64,000 bases of DNA from JAEUIZ01 sp046155605 (GTDB lineage: Bacteria; Planctomycetota; Phycisphaerae; Phycisphaerales; UBA1924). Below the pieces are notes generated by a model. It worked only from the letters and a program-made list of their open reading frames with translations, was not told the origin of the DNA and did no database searches. Shown piece after piece: positions 1 through 8,269 of this stretch (the stretch's first letter is position 1; each line of letters begins with the position of its first letter). The position numbers and the translations under genes are program-made. The DNA is taken from the NCBI GenBank assembly GCA_046155605.1, contig JBJXFQ010000021.1, positions 26,566-90,565 on the forward strand. The letters are read 5' to 3'.

Positions 1-383
1 ACGTTGGTGCTCGCGCCGGCAGTGCTGAGCCTGACCTGCAAACGGTCCGCGAAGCCGGATTCCTCAACGGTTCGCGTGCTGAACGTGAACCGCTCGCCAT
101 TGCGGAGCGTGAGGACGGGCGTGAGCAGCCACAGGTTCTGGAGGCCTGGCGCGGAGCCGGCGCAGTTGAAGTTGGCCGCAATGTAGGCGTCCGGCGCGCC
201 CGCGTGGGCCGCGAACACTTGGTCGTTGCCCTGAAACCAGCCCGAGGCACCGACGGGGTTGCTCTGGTTGATCTCGACCCAGCCGGGCATCTCGGCAATG
301 TCATCGAAGGGCTCGACAAGCGACTGGGCCCGCACGCTCGCGCCAACCAGAATCGCCCCAACTGATGCAGAGGTCGCGCGCAT
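1..383 (-). CDS. Choice-of-anchor J exoprotein, C-terminus beyond window
   Basis: The reading frame runs off the left edge of the window, so only about 127 N-terminal residues are visible. It starts with a short signal peptide (MRATSASVGAILVGASVRAQ) and continues into a jelly-roll segment that matches the two downstream paralogs: SLVEPFDDI, a GWFQGN motif, an AANFN motif, then LLTPVLTLRNGERFTFSTRT and RLQVRLSTAGASTNV. These motifs are those of the choice-of-anchor J family of secreted proteins. By analogy with its neighbours it probably ends in a GC-type dockerin beyond the edge. A GGAGGGGGGA purine run directly precedes the ATG. Its ligand is unknown; a surface or extracellular role is inferred from the signal peptide. 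Confidence 0.8.
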   Translation of the reverse strand, partial: MRATSASVGAILVGASVRAQSLVEPFDDIAEMPGWVEINQSNPVGASGWFQGNDQVFAAHAGAPDAYIAANFNCAGSAPGLQNLWLLTPVLTLRNGERFTFSTRTVEESGFADRLQVRLSTAGASTN

Positions 384-468
384 TCCCCCCTCCCATTCTC
401 CCCCATGTGCCGATGCTCGAAGGTACACCACGGCGAGCGGAACGCAAGGAAAACGCGCGCAGTGCAAC

Positions 469-498
469 GAAAAAACCCGCCGGCACGGTGCCGACGGG
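469..498 (-). terminator. Rho-independent terminator after the 531-1376 gene
   Basis: Read on the minus strand, CCCGTCGGCA and TGCCGGCGGG form a 10-bp stem with one G-U pair and a 3-base loop, followed directly by a run of T. It lies just beyond the stop codon of the choice-of-anchor J gene at 531-1376 and before the next paralog. Confidence 0.75.
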
Positions 499-530
499 TC
501 TGAGAACTTCCACAGGATGCGAGCGCCGAC

Positions 531-1376
531 TTATGGGGCGGAGCAGCCGGAGGCGAAGGCGTTGTTGAAGCAGATGAAGTCGTTGACGTTGAGGACCGGG
601 GCCACCGTGCTCTGGTCGCAGTTGGCGCCGGTGTCGCCGGTGGCGAACTTGTTGTTGAAGCAGACGAAGTCGTTGACGTTCAAGAAGGGGACCACGGTCG
701 AGAGGTCGCAGTTGGCGTAGCAGCCGCCGCCACCGCCGCCGCCGCCCACATACTCGGCGGTGTCGATGCCGATGTAGTCGGAGTTGGCACCGGTGGGGCC
801 GCCGTTCTCGACGAAGTAGCGGAACGCGAGGCGACCGGGGGTCGAGGCCGGCGCGCCCGAGATCGTCACGGTGAACTGCGTGTAGACGTTGGGGAAACTG
901 CCCGTGCCGGTCACGAGATAGGTCGGGTTGATGTCGAGGAGGAGGGTGGTGAAATCACCCACGGCCGTGGCGTTGCCCAGCGCGCCGACGTTGGTGCTGG
1001 CGCCCGCGAGGCTCATGCGGACCTGGAGGCGATCCGGGAAGAAGGGGGCGTCAACGGTGCGGGTAAAGAACGAGAAGGTCTGGCCGTTCTGGAGGTTGAC
1101 CACGGGGGTGACGAACCAGTTGCTGATCGTGGCGGTGCCAGCCGTGTTATTGAAGTTGGTGCCGAGGTAGCCGGCGGAGGCCTGGGACGGGAACACCGTC
1201 AGGTTGCCCTGGAAGTAGTTGGTCAGGCCGATGGGGGCACTGTTGTTCTGCTGGAACCAGCCGCCCGAGGTGCTGAGCGTCACGATGTCGTCGAACGCCT
1301 CGGTGAAACTCTGGGCCTGCGCGAGGCCGGCGACGCCAGCGACGGTGGCTGCCATCATCAATGAACGATAACGCAT
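531..1376 (-). CDS. Choice-of-anchor J protein with GC-type dockerin
   Basis: This is a secreted protein of 281 residues. The ATG at 1376 was chosen over an upstream in-frame one because GGAGAAG lies just before it and a clean signal peptide follows (MRYRSLMMAATVAGVAGLAQA, cleavage before QSF). The body is a choice-of-anchor J jelly roll with FTEAFDDI, GWFQQN and NFNNTAG motifs. After a Gly-rich linker come two copies of the GC-type dockerin repeat, CYANCDLSTVVPFLNVND and ANCDQSTVAPVLNVND, each followed by F(V/I)CFNNxFA; the protein ends GCSAP. The dockerin-like tail presumably tethers the protein to a partner on the cell surface, but no cohesin-like partner is visible here. Confidence 0.85.
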   Translation of the reverse strand: MRYRSLMMAATVAGVAGLAQAQSFTEAFDDIVTLSTSGGWFQQNNSAPIGLTNYFQGNLTVFPSQASAGYLGTNFNNTAGTATISNWFVTPVVNLQNGQTFSFFTRTVDAPFFPDRLQVRMSLAGASTNVGALGNATAVGDFTTLLLDINPTYLVTGTGSFPNVYTQFTVTISGAPASTPGRLAFRYFVENGGPTGANSDYIGIDTAEYVGGGGGGGGCYANCDLSTVVPFLNVNDFVCFNNKFATGDTGANCDQSTVAPVLNVNDFICFNNAFASGCSAP

Positions 1377-1580
1377 GTTCTTCTCCAGTATGGGTCGAGT
1401 GTGGGACGCCCCTCGCGTCCGTTGGTTAACGGTATCACGCGACCGTCCGCCGTGCCACAAAAAGCGCGGAAAGTTTTTGCGCGAAGGTATAGTGGTCGCT
1501 CGCTCTGCGTTACCGCCACCAAACTCGGTGTACCACGCCGCGAGGGTCCTATAAATCGTAGCGGCGGAGCGGGCAGCTTG

Positions 1581-2474
1581 TTATGGAGCCGAGCAACCCG
1601 CGGCAAACCTGTTGTTGAAGCAGACGAAGTCATTGACATTGAGCACCGGGCTGACTGTAGAGGCATCACAGTTCGCGTAACTGTTGCCCGCGGCGAAAGC
1701 GTTGTTGAAGCAAACGAAGTCGTTGACGTTAAGGAACGGCACAACCGTCGAGGCGTCGCAGTTGGGGTAGCAACCGCCTCCGCCGCCGGAGTTGGAGGTG
1801 TAGTCCACCTCGTCAACACCGAGGTAGTTCGAGAAGAGCCCGAGCGGCCCGCCGTCGATCGAAGTGAAATACCGGAGGGCGAATCGGCCCATCGACGGAC
1901 CGCCAAGACCCGAGACCGTCACGGTGTACTGCGTCCAGACATCGGGGTAGCCGACCGTTGTCGGCGGATTGCCCGACGGGGCCGCCGGCATCGGGTTGTT
2001 GCTCAGTGAAGGATTGATGTCGAGCGCAAGAACCGAGAAATCAGCAACAAGTTGCGCCTGGGTTGCGCCGATCGTCGTCGTGGCCGTGGCGAGGCGGAGC
2101 TGAATCGCATCTGGGAACGAGAGCGTCGCGCCGACTCGATCGACGGTGCGCGTCCAGAACTTGATGGTGTCCCCGTTGCGGAAGGTCACGATCGGCGAGA
2201 CCAGCCAGTTGTCGACCGGGTTCGCGCCCGTCGACGAGTTGAAGTTGGCAAACGCGTACCCCGCGCCAGCCTGTGCCCCAAAGACCATCGCGTCGGTACG
2301 AACCTGCCAGTTGGGGTTGAGCCCGGGCCCGCCGGGTGACACATTGACCGTCGTCCAGTTGGCCGGGATTGGCTCGACGGGGATGCCCGTCCCGTTGAAA
2401 CTCTCTAGGAACGACTGGCCCTGCGCGAGGCCGCACGCACCAAGGAGCGATGCCACCATGAAACACTTATTCAT
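1581..2474 (-). CDS. Choice-of-anchor J protein with GC-type dockerin
   Basis: This is a paralog of the two genes beside it, 297 residues from the ATG at 2474. GGAGGTG lies six bases upstream and the signal peptide is MNKCFMVASLLGACGLAQGQ. Choice-of-anchor J features include SFLESFNGTG, an FANFNSSTGA segment and WLVSPIVTFRNGDTIKFWTRT. The C-terminus has two GC-type dockerin units after a Gly stretch (CYPNCDASTVVPFLNVND and ANCDASTVSPVLNVND) and ends GCSAP like its neighbour. The tandem arrangement points to local duplication followed by divergence of the ligand-facing domain. Confidence 0.85.
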   Translation of the reverse strand: MNKCFMVASLLGACGLAQGQSFLESFNGTGIPVEPIPANWTTVNVSPGGPGLNPNWQVRTDAMVFGAQAGAGYAFANFNSSTGANPVDNWLVSPIVTFRNGDTIKFWTRTVDRVGATLSFPDAIQLRLATATTTIGATQAQLVADFSVLALDINPSLSNNPMPAAPSGNPPTTVGYPDVWTQYTVTVSGLGGPSMGRFALRYFTSIDGGPLGLFSNYLGVDEVDYTSNSGGGGGCYPNCDASTVVPFLNVNDFVCFNNAFAAGNSYANCDASTVSPVLNVNDFVCFNNRFAAGCSAP

Positions 2475-2559
2475 CGAACACCTCCGCTCTGGATCGATTT
2501 GAAAAAGACAAACACTACCGCGATCCCAGGTTATCGCGAACGCGTTACAGATGCAAGGC

Positions 2560-2580
2560 AAAAAAAAGGTCGTAGCGCCC
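2560..2580 (-). terminator. Likely terminator of the deoC operon
   Basis: On the minus strand an imperfect 5-bp stem (GGGCG / CGACC, loop CTA) is followed by eight T, 14 bases after the deoC stop codon. The stem is weak, but the T run and position favour termination. Confidence 0.45.
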
Positions 2581-2593
2581 TTTGAGGCACCGG

Positions 2594-3565
2594 TCACGCC
2601 TCGGACAGTTCGTAGCCAGCGATGTACCGCCCGGTCTTCAGACGTACGAGTTGACGCAGCAGGTCGTTCGCCAAGGCCGAGGCTCCGATTCGGAATTTGT
2701 CCGGGCTCAACCAGTCGTCGCCGAGCGTTTCCTTGACCATAACGAGATAGTGCAGCGCTTGCTTGGCTGTACGGACGCCGCCCGCGGGCTTGACGCCGAC
2801 CTGCCGCCCGGTTCGCAGGTAGTGATCCCGCACGGCCTCGAGCATGACCAGCGTGACCGGCAGCGTGGCGGCGGGTTGGACCTTGCCGGTGCTCGTCTTG
2901 ATGAAGTCGAGCGCGTCGGTCGGCCCGAGTTCCAGTTCGACGTCATGCATCGCACCCAAAGCCGCGTCGCTGGCACGCCGCACGAGGTCATAGGTCTCGA
3001 GTTCGCCGGTTTCGAGGATCACTTTCAGGCCTAGAGCGCGGCGCTCGCCCGTTCGCGCGCCGACGCAGACTCGCTTGACGGCGCGGACCTCGTCCGCCAC
3101 CTCGCCAATCCGCCCCGCGAGCAGGGCACCGCGATTGATGACCATGTCAATCTCGTCGGCCCCGGCCTCGATCGCACGGCGTGTGTCATCGAGCCGCACT
3201 TCGAGCGGGAACTGCCCGCTGGGAAAGGCCGTCGCCACCGCGGCGACTTTGACGTGCTCGCCGCCCATCGCCTCGAGCGCCGCCCGTGCGGCCGGCACCA
3301 TCGACGGGTACACGCACACCGCCGCGACCGACGGCACACGCACGCCGACGATCTCCTCATCACGATCCAGCGGGCGAACGGCCTTTGCGCACAAGGCCCG
3401 CACCTTCTCCGGCGTGTCCTTGCCCTCCAGCGTCGTCAAGTCGAGCATCGACATGGCGAGCAGCAGCCCGCTGAGTTTCGCCGACGTCTTGATCGATCGC
3501 GTCGCCAGCGCGGCGGCCCGCGTCTCGATCATCACCCGATCCACCGTGGGCGAGCGCTCGTTCAC
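2594..3565 (-). CDS. deoC: Deoxyribose-phosphate aldolase
   Basis: DeoC cleaves 2-deoxy-D-ribose 5-phosphate to glyceraldehyde 3-phosphate and acetaldehyde in deoxynucleoside catabolism; it is a cytoplasmic class I aldolase with a TIM-barrel fold. The Schiff-base lysine lies in FIKTSTGK (K223), the second active-site lysine in VGVKPAGGVRT (K259), and the proton-relay Asp in DEIDMVINRG (D140). At 323 residues it is longer than the roughly 220-260 of short bacterial forms, with an N-terminal extension as in the longer DeoC class. The downstream hydrolase start overlaps its own start region by 4 bases (3562-3565), so the two are probably one transcript. Confidence 0.93.
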   Translation of the reverse strand: MNERSPTVDRVMIETRAAALATRSIKTSAKLSGLLLAMSMLDLTTLEGKDTPEKVRALCAKAVRPLDRDEEIVGVRVPSVAAVCVYPSMVPAARAALEAMGGEHVKVAAVATAFPSGQFPLEVRLDDTRRAIEAGADEIDMVINRGALLAGRIGEVADEVRAVKRVCVGARTGERRALGLKVILETGELETYDLVRRASDAALGAMHDVELELGPTDALDFIKTSTGKVQPAATLPVTLVMLEAVRDHYLRTGRQVGVKPAGGVRTAKQALHYLVMVKETLGDDWLSPDKFRIGASALANDLLRQLVRLKTGRYIAGYELSEA

Positions 3566-4497
3566 GAGGGCAGTGTATGCCCGGCGCGATCGCTCGCCGG
3601 CCGCGCGGCACCGGCACGCGTGGCGACGGCCGACATGAACTCCCCCACCGCTGCCGCGCTCGCCTCTCGGTGCTCGGTCCAGAGGTTATTGTGCCCGGCC
3701 CCCGGCACGACGACGATTCTGCCGTTTGGAGCCGCTTCGGCGATCACATGGCCATCCTCAAGCGGTGCCACGACGTCGCGCTCGCCGTGAAGTACGAGAA
3801 GTGGACAGCGGACCCGCTTGGCGTGCAGTGCCCGATCAAACCCTCGATCAGGCGGCCGACCCGTCCACGCCAGCCAGAGCACCCAGAGCGCCGGCATCAG
3901 CGTCAACCGCCAAGGCAAGCCGCGGGCCGCGAGCACGTTTCGCGCCGGAGTTTTCGCCTCGCGGTAGGGCGATTCCGCGATCACGCCAGCGATACGCGAA
4001 TCGCTGGCGGCGACCACGATCGACGCCCCCGCGCCCATCGACCATCCATAGAGCACGAGGCGCTCCGCCTCATGGTCGGCGACTTCATCGACAAGCCGCG
4101 CGAGGGCGCGAGACTCGCTCAGGCCGAGACGACACGTCCCCGGCGCTTCGCCCAGGCCCGGCGAATCCCACAGCACCACGCGCGACGCCCATGCCGCCAG
4201 CGCCAGCAGCCTCGACAACGCCCCCACGCGCGAGTCGCCCCAGCCGGGCGTCACGATCACCACAGGCCCGTTCGGTACCTCCCCCGCGACATCCCAAACC
4301 GGCAGTTCCATGCCCTCAAACGCGAGCGTCCACGATTCGAACGTCCGCGCCGGCACGAGTTCGCCCGGGTCGCCCGCCACGCTGCGCGAGACCGCCCACG
4401 CATACGTCCGGCGCGGGGGATGCGTGAGCATCCAGCCCACCGACACGATCGCCGCGAGCCAGACCCACGCCAATCCCGCCGCCATGAGCACCAGCAT
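3562..4497 (-). CDS. Alpha/beta hydrolase, membrane-anchored
   Basis: This serine hydrolase of unknown substrate has 311 residues. A hydrophobic N-terminal segment (residues 2-24) suggests a signal anchor. The catalytic triad is visible: the nucleophile elbow GWSMG (S153), the Asp in HGERD (D241) and the His in GAGHNN (H269). The TPGWGDSR stretch near residue 84 is a plausible oxyanion-hole loop. It lies upstream of deoC in transcription order and overlaps it by 4 bases (ATGA), so translational coupling is likely. A lipase, esterase or dipeptidyl-peptidase-like activity cannot be chosen from sequence alone. Confidence 0.8.
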   Translation of the reverse strand: MLVLMAAGLAWVWLAAIVSVGWMLTHPPRRTYAWAVSRSVAGDPGELVPARTFESWTLAFEGMELPVWDVAGEVPNGPVVIVTPGWGDSRVGALSRLLALAAWASRVVLWDSPGLGEAPGTCRLGLSESRALARLVDEVADHEAERLVLYGWSMGAGASIVVAASDSRIAGVIAESPYREAKTPARNVLAARGLPWRLTLMPALWVLWLAWTGRPPDRGFDRALHAKRVRCPLLVLHGERDVVAPLEDGHVIAEAAPNGRIVVVPGAGHNNLWTEHREASAAAVGEFMSAVATRAGAARPASDRAGHTLPS

Positions 4498-4533
4498 CCG
4501 CGATCCTTGGCCTCGCGATCACTCCGCCGTGAG

Positions 4534-4552
4534 CCGGGGCGTCACGCCCCGG
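4534..4552 (-). terminator. Perfect hairpin between rseP and the hydrolase gene
   Basis: CCGGGGCG and CGCCCCGG form a perfect 8-bp stem with a TCA loop, downstream of the rseP stop codon. There is no strong T run, so it may attenuate or protect a transcript rather than terminate it. This kind of GGGGCGTxACGCCCC palindrome can also be a dispersed intergenic repeat. Confidence 0.4.
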
Positions 4553-4583
4553 AGCACGCGAAAGCAATGTCGCGGATGTGTCG

Positions 4584-6743
4584 TTACGGCCCTATCAAGT
4601 TCATGATGTCGTGGAAGGTCACGATGAGGAAGACCGCGCCGATCAGCAGCATCCCCGCCATCGACGCCGCCCCCTGCACGGACGCCGGCACGGGCCGCCC
4701 ACGCAGCCACTCGAAGAGAAGGAACAGGAACTGCCCGCCGTCGACGATCGGCAGCGGCAGGAAGTTCACCACGGCCAGGTTCACGCTGATGAGCGCCATG
4801 AAGAAGAGCAGCGCGATCGTCCCGCGCGAGACAATGCTGGTGCCGATGTGCGCGATGCCCACCGGCCCCTTCAGGTGCTCGACCTTCACCGTCCCCTCAA
4901 AGAGCCGAAGAAATGTTACATACGTCGTCATCATCACGCGGTGCGTCTCGGCCACGCCCATCCGGATCGCGTCGATCGGCCCCGTCGCCCGTAGCGTGAT
5001 CTCCTCCATCTCGAACAGGCCGAGATTGATCGGGCTCGTCCAGCCGAGTTTGTGCAGCGTCGCCACGTCGTCGCGCGAGAGTCGCCACATGACCTCCTCG
5101 CGCGGGCCGGGTGCGTCCCAGCGCTCGCGCACGGGCAGTTCGACGGTGAGCGTCACGTTCGTGCCGCCGGGAGCGCTGCTATCCACCGCCTCGCGTGTCG
5201 CGCGCTTGAGGGCTTCGCGTAGCGTTGTGAACGAGTTCACCGGTGTGCCGTCCACCGCCACGATCACGCTCCCGGCCCGCAGCCGGAGCGCCGATGCGGC
5301 CGGCGCGCCGATCTTCGTTCCGCGTTCGTCGGCGAGCATCGCGATCGGTGCCGCCACCATCGCGCTCTGCTCGCCCGTCTCGCCGGGGCGAAATCCAATC
5401 ACGCCGAGCCCCTCGCGCCGCACCATCGGCGCGGGCCGGATCTCGACTACTCGACCGCCGCGAATCACCGCGACGGGGATCGTCTTGCCTCGATTCCGCC
5501 GAATCTCGGCGATACCCTGCGCGAGGCTCGGAAACTCGACGTCGCCGACTCGCGCGAAGATGTCGCCGGTCTCAAGCCCCTGCCGATCGGTCGGCTCGCC
5601 CTCGCCGGGCGGATCGACGCACAGCACCGAAGACAGCCCCAGCAGATGGTCCACCGGCGCGACCGCGCCCGACGGCCGCGGGACGTATCCGCTCTCCAGA
5701 CGCGCCTTGGGCGTCAGCGTTGCCGTCACGCGCCGGCCGCTCGCGTCCGCAAACTCCACCTCCACCGGCGCGCCGCCCGACGCCGCCATCGCCGCATCGA
5801 CGCCCGCGGCAGTCGTCACGCCACGCACTTCGCCCGCGCGAACGAGCCGCATCCCCGGCTCAACGCCCTTGAGGCCCAGTTCGTCGAGCCGCGTATGCAG
5901 CGACCGCCTGGTCGCCTCGTCCTTGGGCTCGATGATCTGGTTCGAGAACGACGGCACGACGCCGATCTCTCGTAGCCGCGACCGCGCGCCCTCTTCGGGG
6001 CTCAACTCGAATCGAATCCGCTTCGTCTCGCCCGGCCTCTCGACCAGCACGGTCATCGGCTCGCTCCGTCGGGACATGGCCGCGGCCAGCGCGAGGTCGC
6101 TGAACTGCTTGACTCGCTCGCCGTTGGCCTCGATCACGAGGTCGCCGGGCTTGAGGCCCGCTTCGGTCGTCGCGCCATCGGGCCGCGCTCGCTCCGCCGG
6201 CGAGCCGGGCAGGACTTCGCCGATCGTTGGCGGCTGCGTCTTGAGCCCCCACATGAAGACCGCGATGAAGAGCGCCGCCGCGAGCAGGATGTTCATCACC
6301 ACGCCCGCCGAGATCACGACCATGCGCTTGAGCGGCGGGCAACTCTGATAACTGTCCGGCGCGTCGCTCGTCTCCAGCGGGCTCGCGTCGTTCTGCCCGA
6401 GCATCTTGACGTAGCCGCCAAAGGGCAGCCAGTTGAGGCGATATTCGGTCGGGCTGATGCCGTGATGCGTCGTGCGCCGCCCCTCGACCGTCGTCACGCC
6501 CGCCGCCTGCGCGTCCCGGAGCGCCAGGTACGCCGACTCGCTCGACCCGCGACGAAGCCCCATCCCGCGCCGATACGACACCGCGGCCGGCCCAAAGCCC
6601 AGCGCAAACGCCATCACGCGAATGCCCGCCCACTTGGCCGCGAGGAAGTGCCCCAACTCGTGGATGAAGACGATGAAGCCAAATCCCAGCACGACCACGG
6701 CCAGATCGAGCGCCCCGCCCAGCGTGTTCAAGAGTCCATTCAT
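4584..6743 (-). CDS. rseP: Site-2 intramembrane metalloprotease RseP
   Basis: RseP-type proteases cut transmembrane anti-sigma factors or signal peptides within the membrane. The zinc motif HELGH is at residues 28-32 inside the first transmembrane helix; the second motif, NFLPLPIVDGG, lies in a C-terminal helix near residue 650. Between them are membrane helices near residue 150 and two PDZ-like regions, one around the LPGSPAERARPDG segment and one around ALRLRAGSVIVAVDGTPV. The protein has 719 residues, against about 450 in E. coli, because the periplasmic part is greatly expanded. In many bacteria rseP sits next to dxr and bamA; here it does not, and the gene stands alone. Confidence 0.92.
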   Translation of the reverse strand: MNGLLNTLGGALDLAVVVLGFGFIVFIHELGHFLAAKWAGIRVMAFALGFGPAAVSYRRGMGLRRGSSESAYLALRDAQAAGVTTVEGRRTTHHGISPTEYRLNWLPFGGYVKMLGQNDASPLETSDAPDSYQSCPPLKRMVVISAGVVMNILLAAALFIAVFMWGLKTQPPTIGEVLPGSPAERARPDGATTEAGLKPGDLVIEANGERVKQFSDLALAAAMSRRSEPMTVLVERPGETKRIRFELSPEEGARSRLREIGVVPSFSNQIIEPKDEATRRSLHTRLDELGLKGVEPGMRLVRAGEVRGVTTAAGVDAAMAASGGAPVEVEFADASGRRVTATLTPKARLESGYVPRPSGAVAPVDHLLGLSSVLCVDPPGEGEPTDRQGLETGDIFARVGDVEFPSLAQGIAEIRRNRGKTIPVAVIRGGRVVEIRPAPMVRREGLGVIGFRPGETGEQSAMVAAPIAMLADERGTKIGAPAASALRLRAGSVIVAVDGTPVNSFTTLREALKRATREAVDSSAPGGTNVTLTVELPVRERWDAPGPREEVMWRLSRDDVATLHKLGWTSPINLGLFEMEEITLRATGPIDAIRMGVAETHRVMMTTYVTFLRLFEGTVKVEHLKGPVGIAHIGTSIVSRGTIALLFFMALISVNLAVVNFLPLPIVDGGQFLFLLFEWLRGRPVPASVQGAASMAGMLLIGAVFLIVTFHDIMNLIGP

Positions 6744-6857
6744 GGCCTAATCCTAATCGGGTCGATGGCTCGGGATCATCAGACGCCGCGGATCGAGCCG
6801 GGGCGACGGTGCCGATTGGCGGTGTTGCCGGTTGATGTGAAGAAATCGGATGGGGTC

Positions 6858-6885
6858 TTGACAGGTCGGCCAGATGTGGTAGGCT
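6858..6885 (+). promoter_or_regulatory. Putative sigma-70 promoter for the RCC1 genes
   Basis: A perfect -35 box TTGACA (6858-6863) is followed after 16 bases by TAGGCT (6880-6885) as a weak -10 box. It would start a transcript about 55 bases upstream of the AAGGAGGT ribosome binding site at 6937-6944. The kamA promoter in this window has the same TTGACA / 16-base spacing. Confidence 0.5.
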
Positions 6886-6936
6886 GGGGAAGGGGATGGG
6901 GCGTGTACGTCGGGCAATGGCCGCTGGCACTGCTGC

Positions 6937-6951
6937 AAGGAGGTCGCGATG
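6937..6951 (+). promoter_or_regulatory. Strong ribosome binding site with ATG, out of frame with the gene
   Basis: AAGGAGGT at 6937-6944 is a near-perfect Shine-Dalgarno, 5 bases before an ATG at 6949 and 8 bases before a second ATG at 6952. The frame opened here passes through the TCAC tract and, at the present repeat length, reaches TGA at 7045-7047 after 32 codons. It is one base out of phase with the propeller gene that begins immediately downstream. Confidence 0.75.
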
Positions 6952-6956
6952 ATGCG

Positions 6957-7010
6957 TCACTCACTCACTCACTCACTCACTCACTCACTCACTCACTCAC
7001 TCACTCACTC
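6957..7010 (+). repeat. TCAC tetranucleotide microsatellite, 13.5 units
   Basis: There are 54 uninterrupted bases of TCAC repeat at the very start of the coding region. In the frame set by the strong ribosome binding site it encodes H-S-L-T repeats. The distance from ATG 6949 to the first in-frame codon of the downstream gene (7013) is 64 bases, so removing one unit (60) or adding two (72) makes a continuous reading frame with an ideal signal peptide. Such tracts are classic slipped-strand mutation sites. No other tetranucleotide tract of this length was seen in the window. Confidence 0.95.
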
Positions 7011-7012
7011 GA

Positions 7013-8269
7013 GTGCTCGTGGCGGTGCTGATGCTCGCCGGGGTTGAGGGGGCGAGGGGGCAGCAAGCGGGGCCGATGGTCGGCTGGGGCGAGAACGGTA
7101 CTGGCAAGGAACCTCCGGGCTATTTCAGGGCTGTCTCAACCGGATGGCGGCATTCGATCGCCATTCGTGCCGATGGCACTCTTCACGCGTGGGGCGATGC
7201 GAACTGGCAGTGCCATATCGTTCCCGATCGCCTGATGGGAGTTCAAGTGATCGCGGTTGCGGCGGGGTACGAGCACAACGTCGTCCTGCTCGCGAATGGC
7301 ACGATCGACGGGTGGGGAGAGCAAGTGTTACCCACGGGGTGGCCGCCGGGCAGCACCGTTCCGGGCGGGCCACCGCCCAACGAGCCCACGACCACCTATG
7401 TCGCGATCGCAGCAGGCGAGCACATCAGCGTCGCGATCCGCTCGGACGGTACGCTGGCGTCGTGGGGCGAGCGCTACTCGATCAGTTGCGGCGACGATAT
7501 CGGGTGCTTCACCTGTGCGGGACCACCCGTACCCAATATGGGGGGCTTTCCGTTTGTTGACGCGACGCCCGCAGGAAACGACTTTGTCGCGGTGTCCGCA
7601 ACAGGCCACTACGCCATCGCCCAGCGATCCAACGGCACGCTCGTCGGTTGGGGCGTTGATAGTCGATGCCAAGTGACGAACATTCCCACGGGCGCAGTCG
7701 CCGCGTTCTCCGCCGGGCACCAGCACGGCATCGCCCTCGCGGCGGGCACATTCGCGTACAACGCATGGGGACAGAATCGCTTCGGGCAGCGCGACAACAC
7801 ACCCTTTGTTCCCTCACCCGGGTTTCCTTGTCCGGAAGCCTGTGTCCAGAATGGATGCCAAGCGAATTGCTACAAGCCCCCGCCCTTGCCGTTCCCGGGG
7901 CTTATCCGCGTGGGAGGCGGGTACAACCACACAATCGGCCAACTAATTGACCGCACGCTCATCGGGTGGGGCAAGAATCTCTCACAGCAATCCAACGCGC
8001 CCGCGGGCAACTTCTTCGCTTTCTCCTCCAACTACGACCACGGCTTTGCCATTCTCATCATCGCGACGGATGATTCGTACCTCAACTTCGACGGCGGCTC
8101 GAGTTCAAGCATCGCCAACCGTTTCACGGCATCCGATGTGGCCACCTTTCATCAGGAATGGGTTGCCGGGCAATACCGCACCGATGTCGACGGCAACGGA
8201 GTCATCAACGGCGCGGACTATCTGCGGTTTGTCGACCTCTACAGCCGCACAGTCGGAGGTGCGCCATGA
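7013..8269 (+). CDS. Secreted RCC1-propeller protein with dockerin-like tail, phase-variable start
   Basis: The frame open at 7013 (GTG) encodes a hydrophobic signal sequence core (VLVAVLMLAGVEGARGQ) and seven RCC1-type blades marked by GWG or AWG motifs (VGWGENG, HAWGDAN, DGWGEQV, ASWGERY, VGWGVDS, NAWGQNR, IGWGKNL). This implies a seven-bladed beta-propeller. The C-terminus has a type I dockerin-like loop, DVDGNGVINGADYLRF. GTG 7013 has no ribosome binding site; the good one lies upstream across the TCAC tract and is out of frame in this allele. The gene therefore looks switched off here, or starts weakly at 7013 or at ATG 7031. The stop codon overlaps the next gene's start (ATGA). The ligand is unknown. 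Confidence 0.8.
   Translation: MLVAVLMLAGVEGARGQQAGPMVGWGENGTGKEPPGYFRAVSTGWRHSIAIRADGTLHAWGDANWQCHIVPDRLMGVQVIAVAAGYEHNVVLLANGTIDGWGEQVLPTGWPPGSTVPGGPPPNEPTTTYVAIAAGEHISVAIRSDGTLASWGERYSISCGDDIGCFTCAGPPVPNMGGFPFVDATPAGNDFVAVSATGHYAIAQRSNGTLVGWGVDSRCQVTNIPTGAVAAFSAGHQHGIALAAGTFAYNAWGQNRFGQRDNTPFVPSPGFPCPEACVQNGCQANCYKPPPLPFPGLIRVGGGYNHTIGQLIDRTLIGWGKNLSQQSNAPAGNFFAFSSNYDHGFAILIIATDDSYLNFDGGSSSSIANRFTASDVATFHQEWVAGQYRTDVDGNGVINGADYLRFVDLYSRTVGGAP

Noticed and set aside
2475..2559. TTGCAT-N17-TAACCT as a promoter for the 1581-2474 gene
   Set aside because: It matches the consensus at only half the positions in each box; not better than chance in such sequence.
3577..6348. 923-residue plus-strand open frame
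   Set aside because: It lies antisense to the alpha/beta hydrolase and rseP, which are clearly recognised; its residues are Arg/Pro-rich without motifs.
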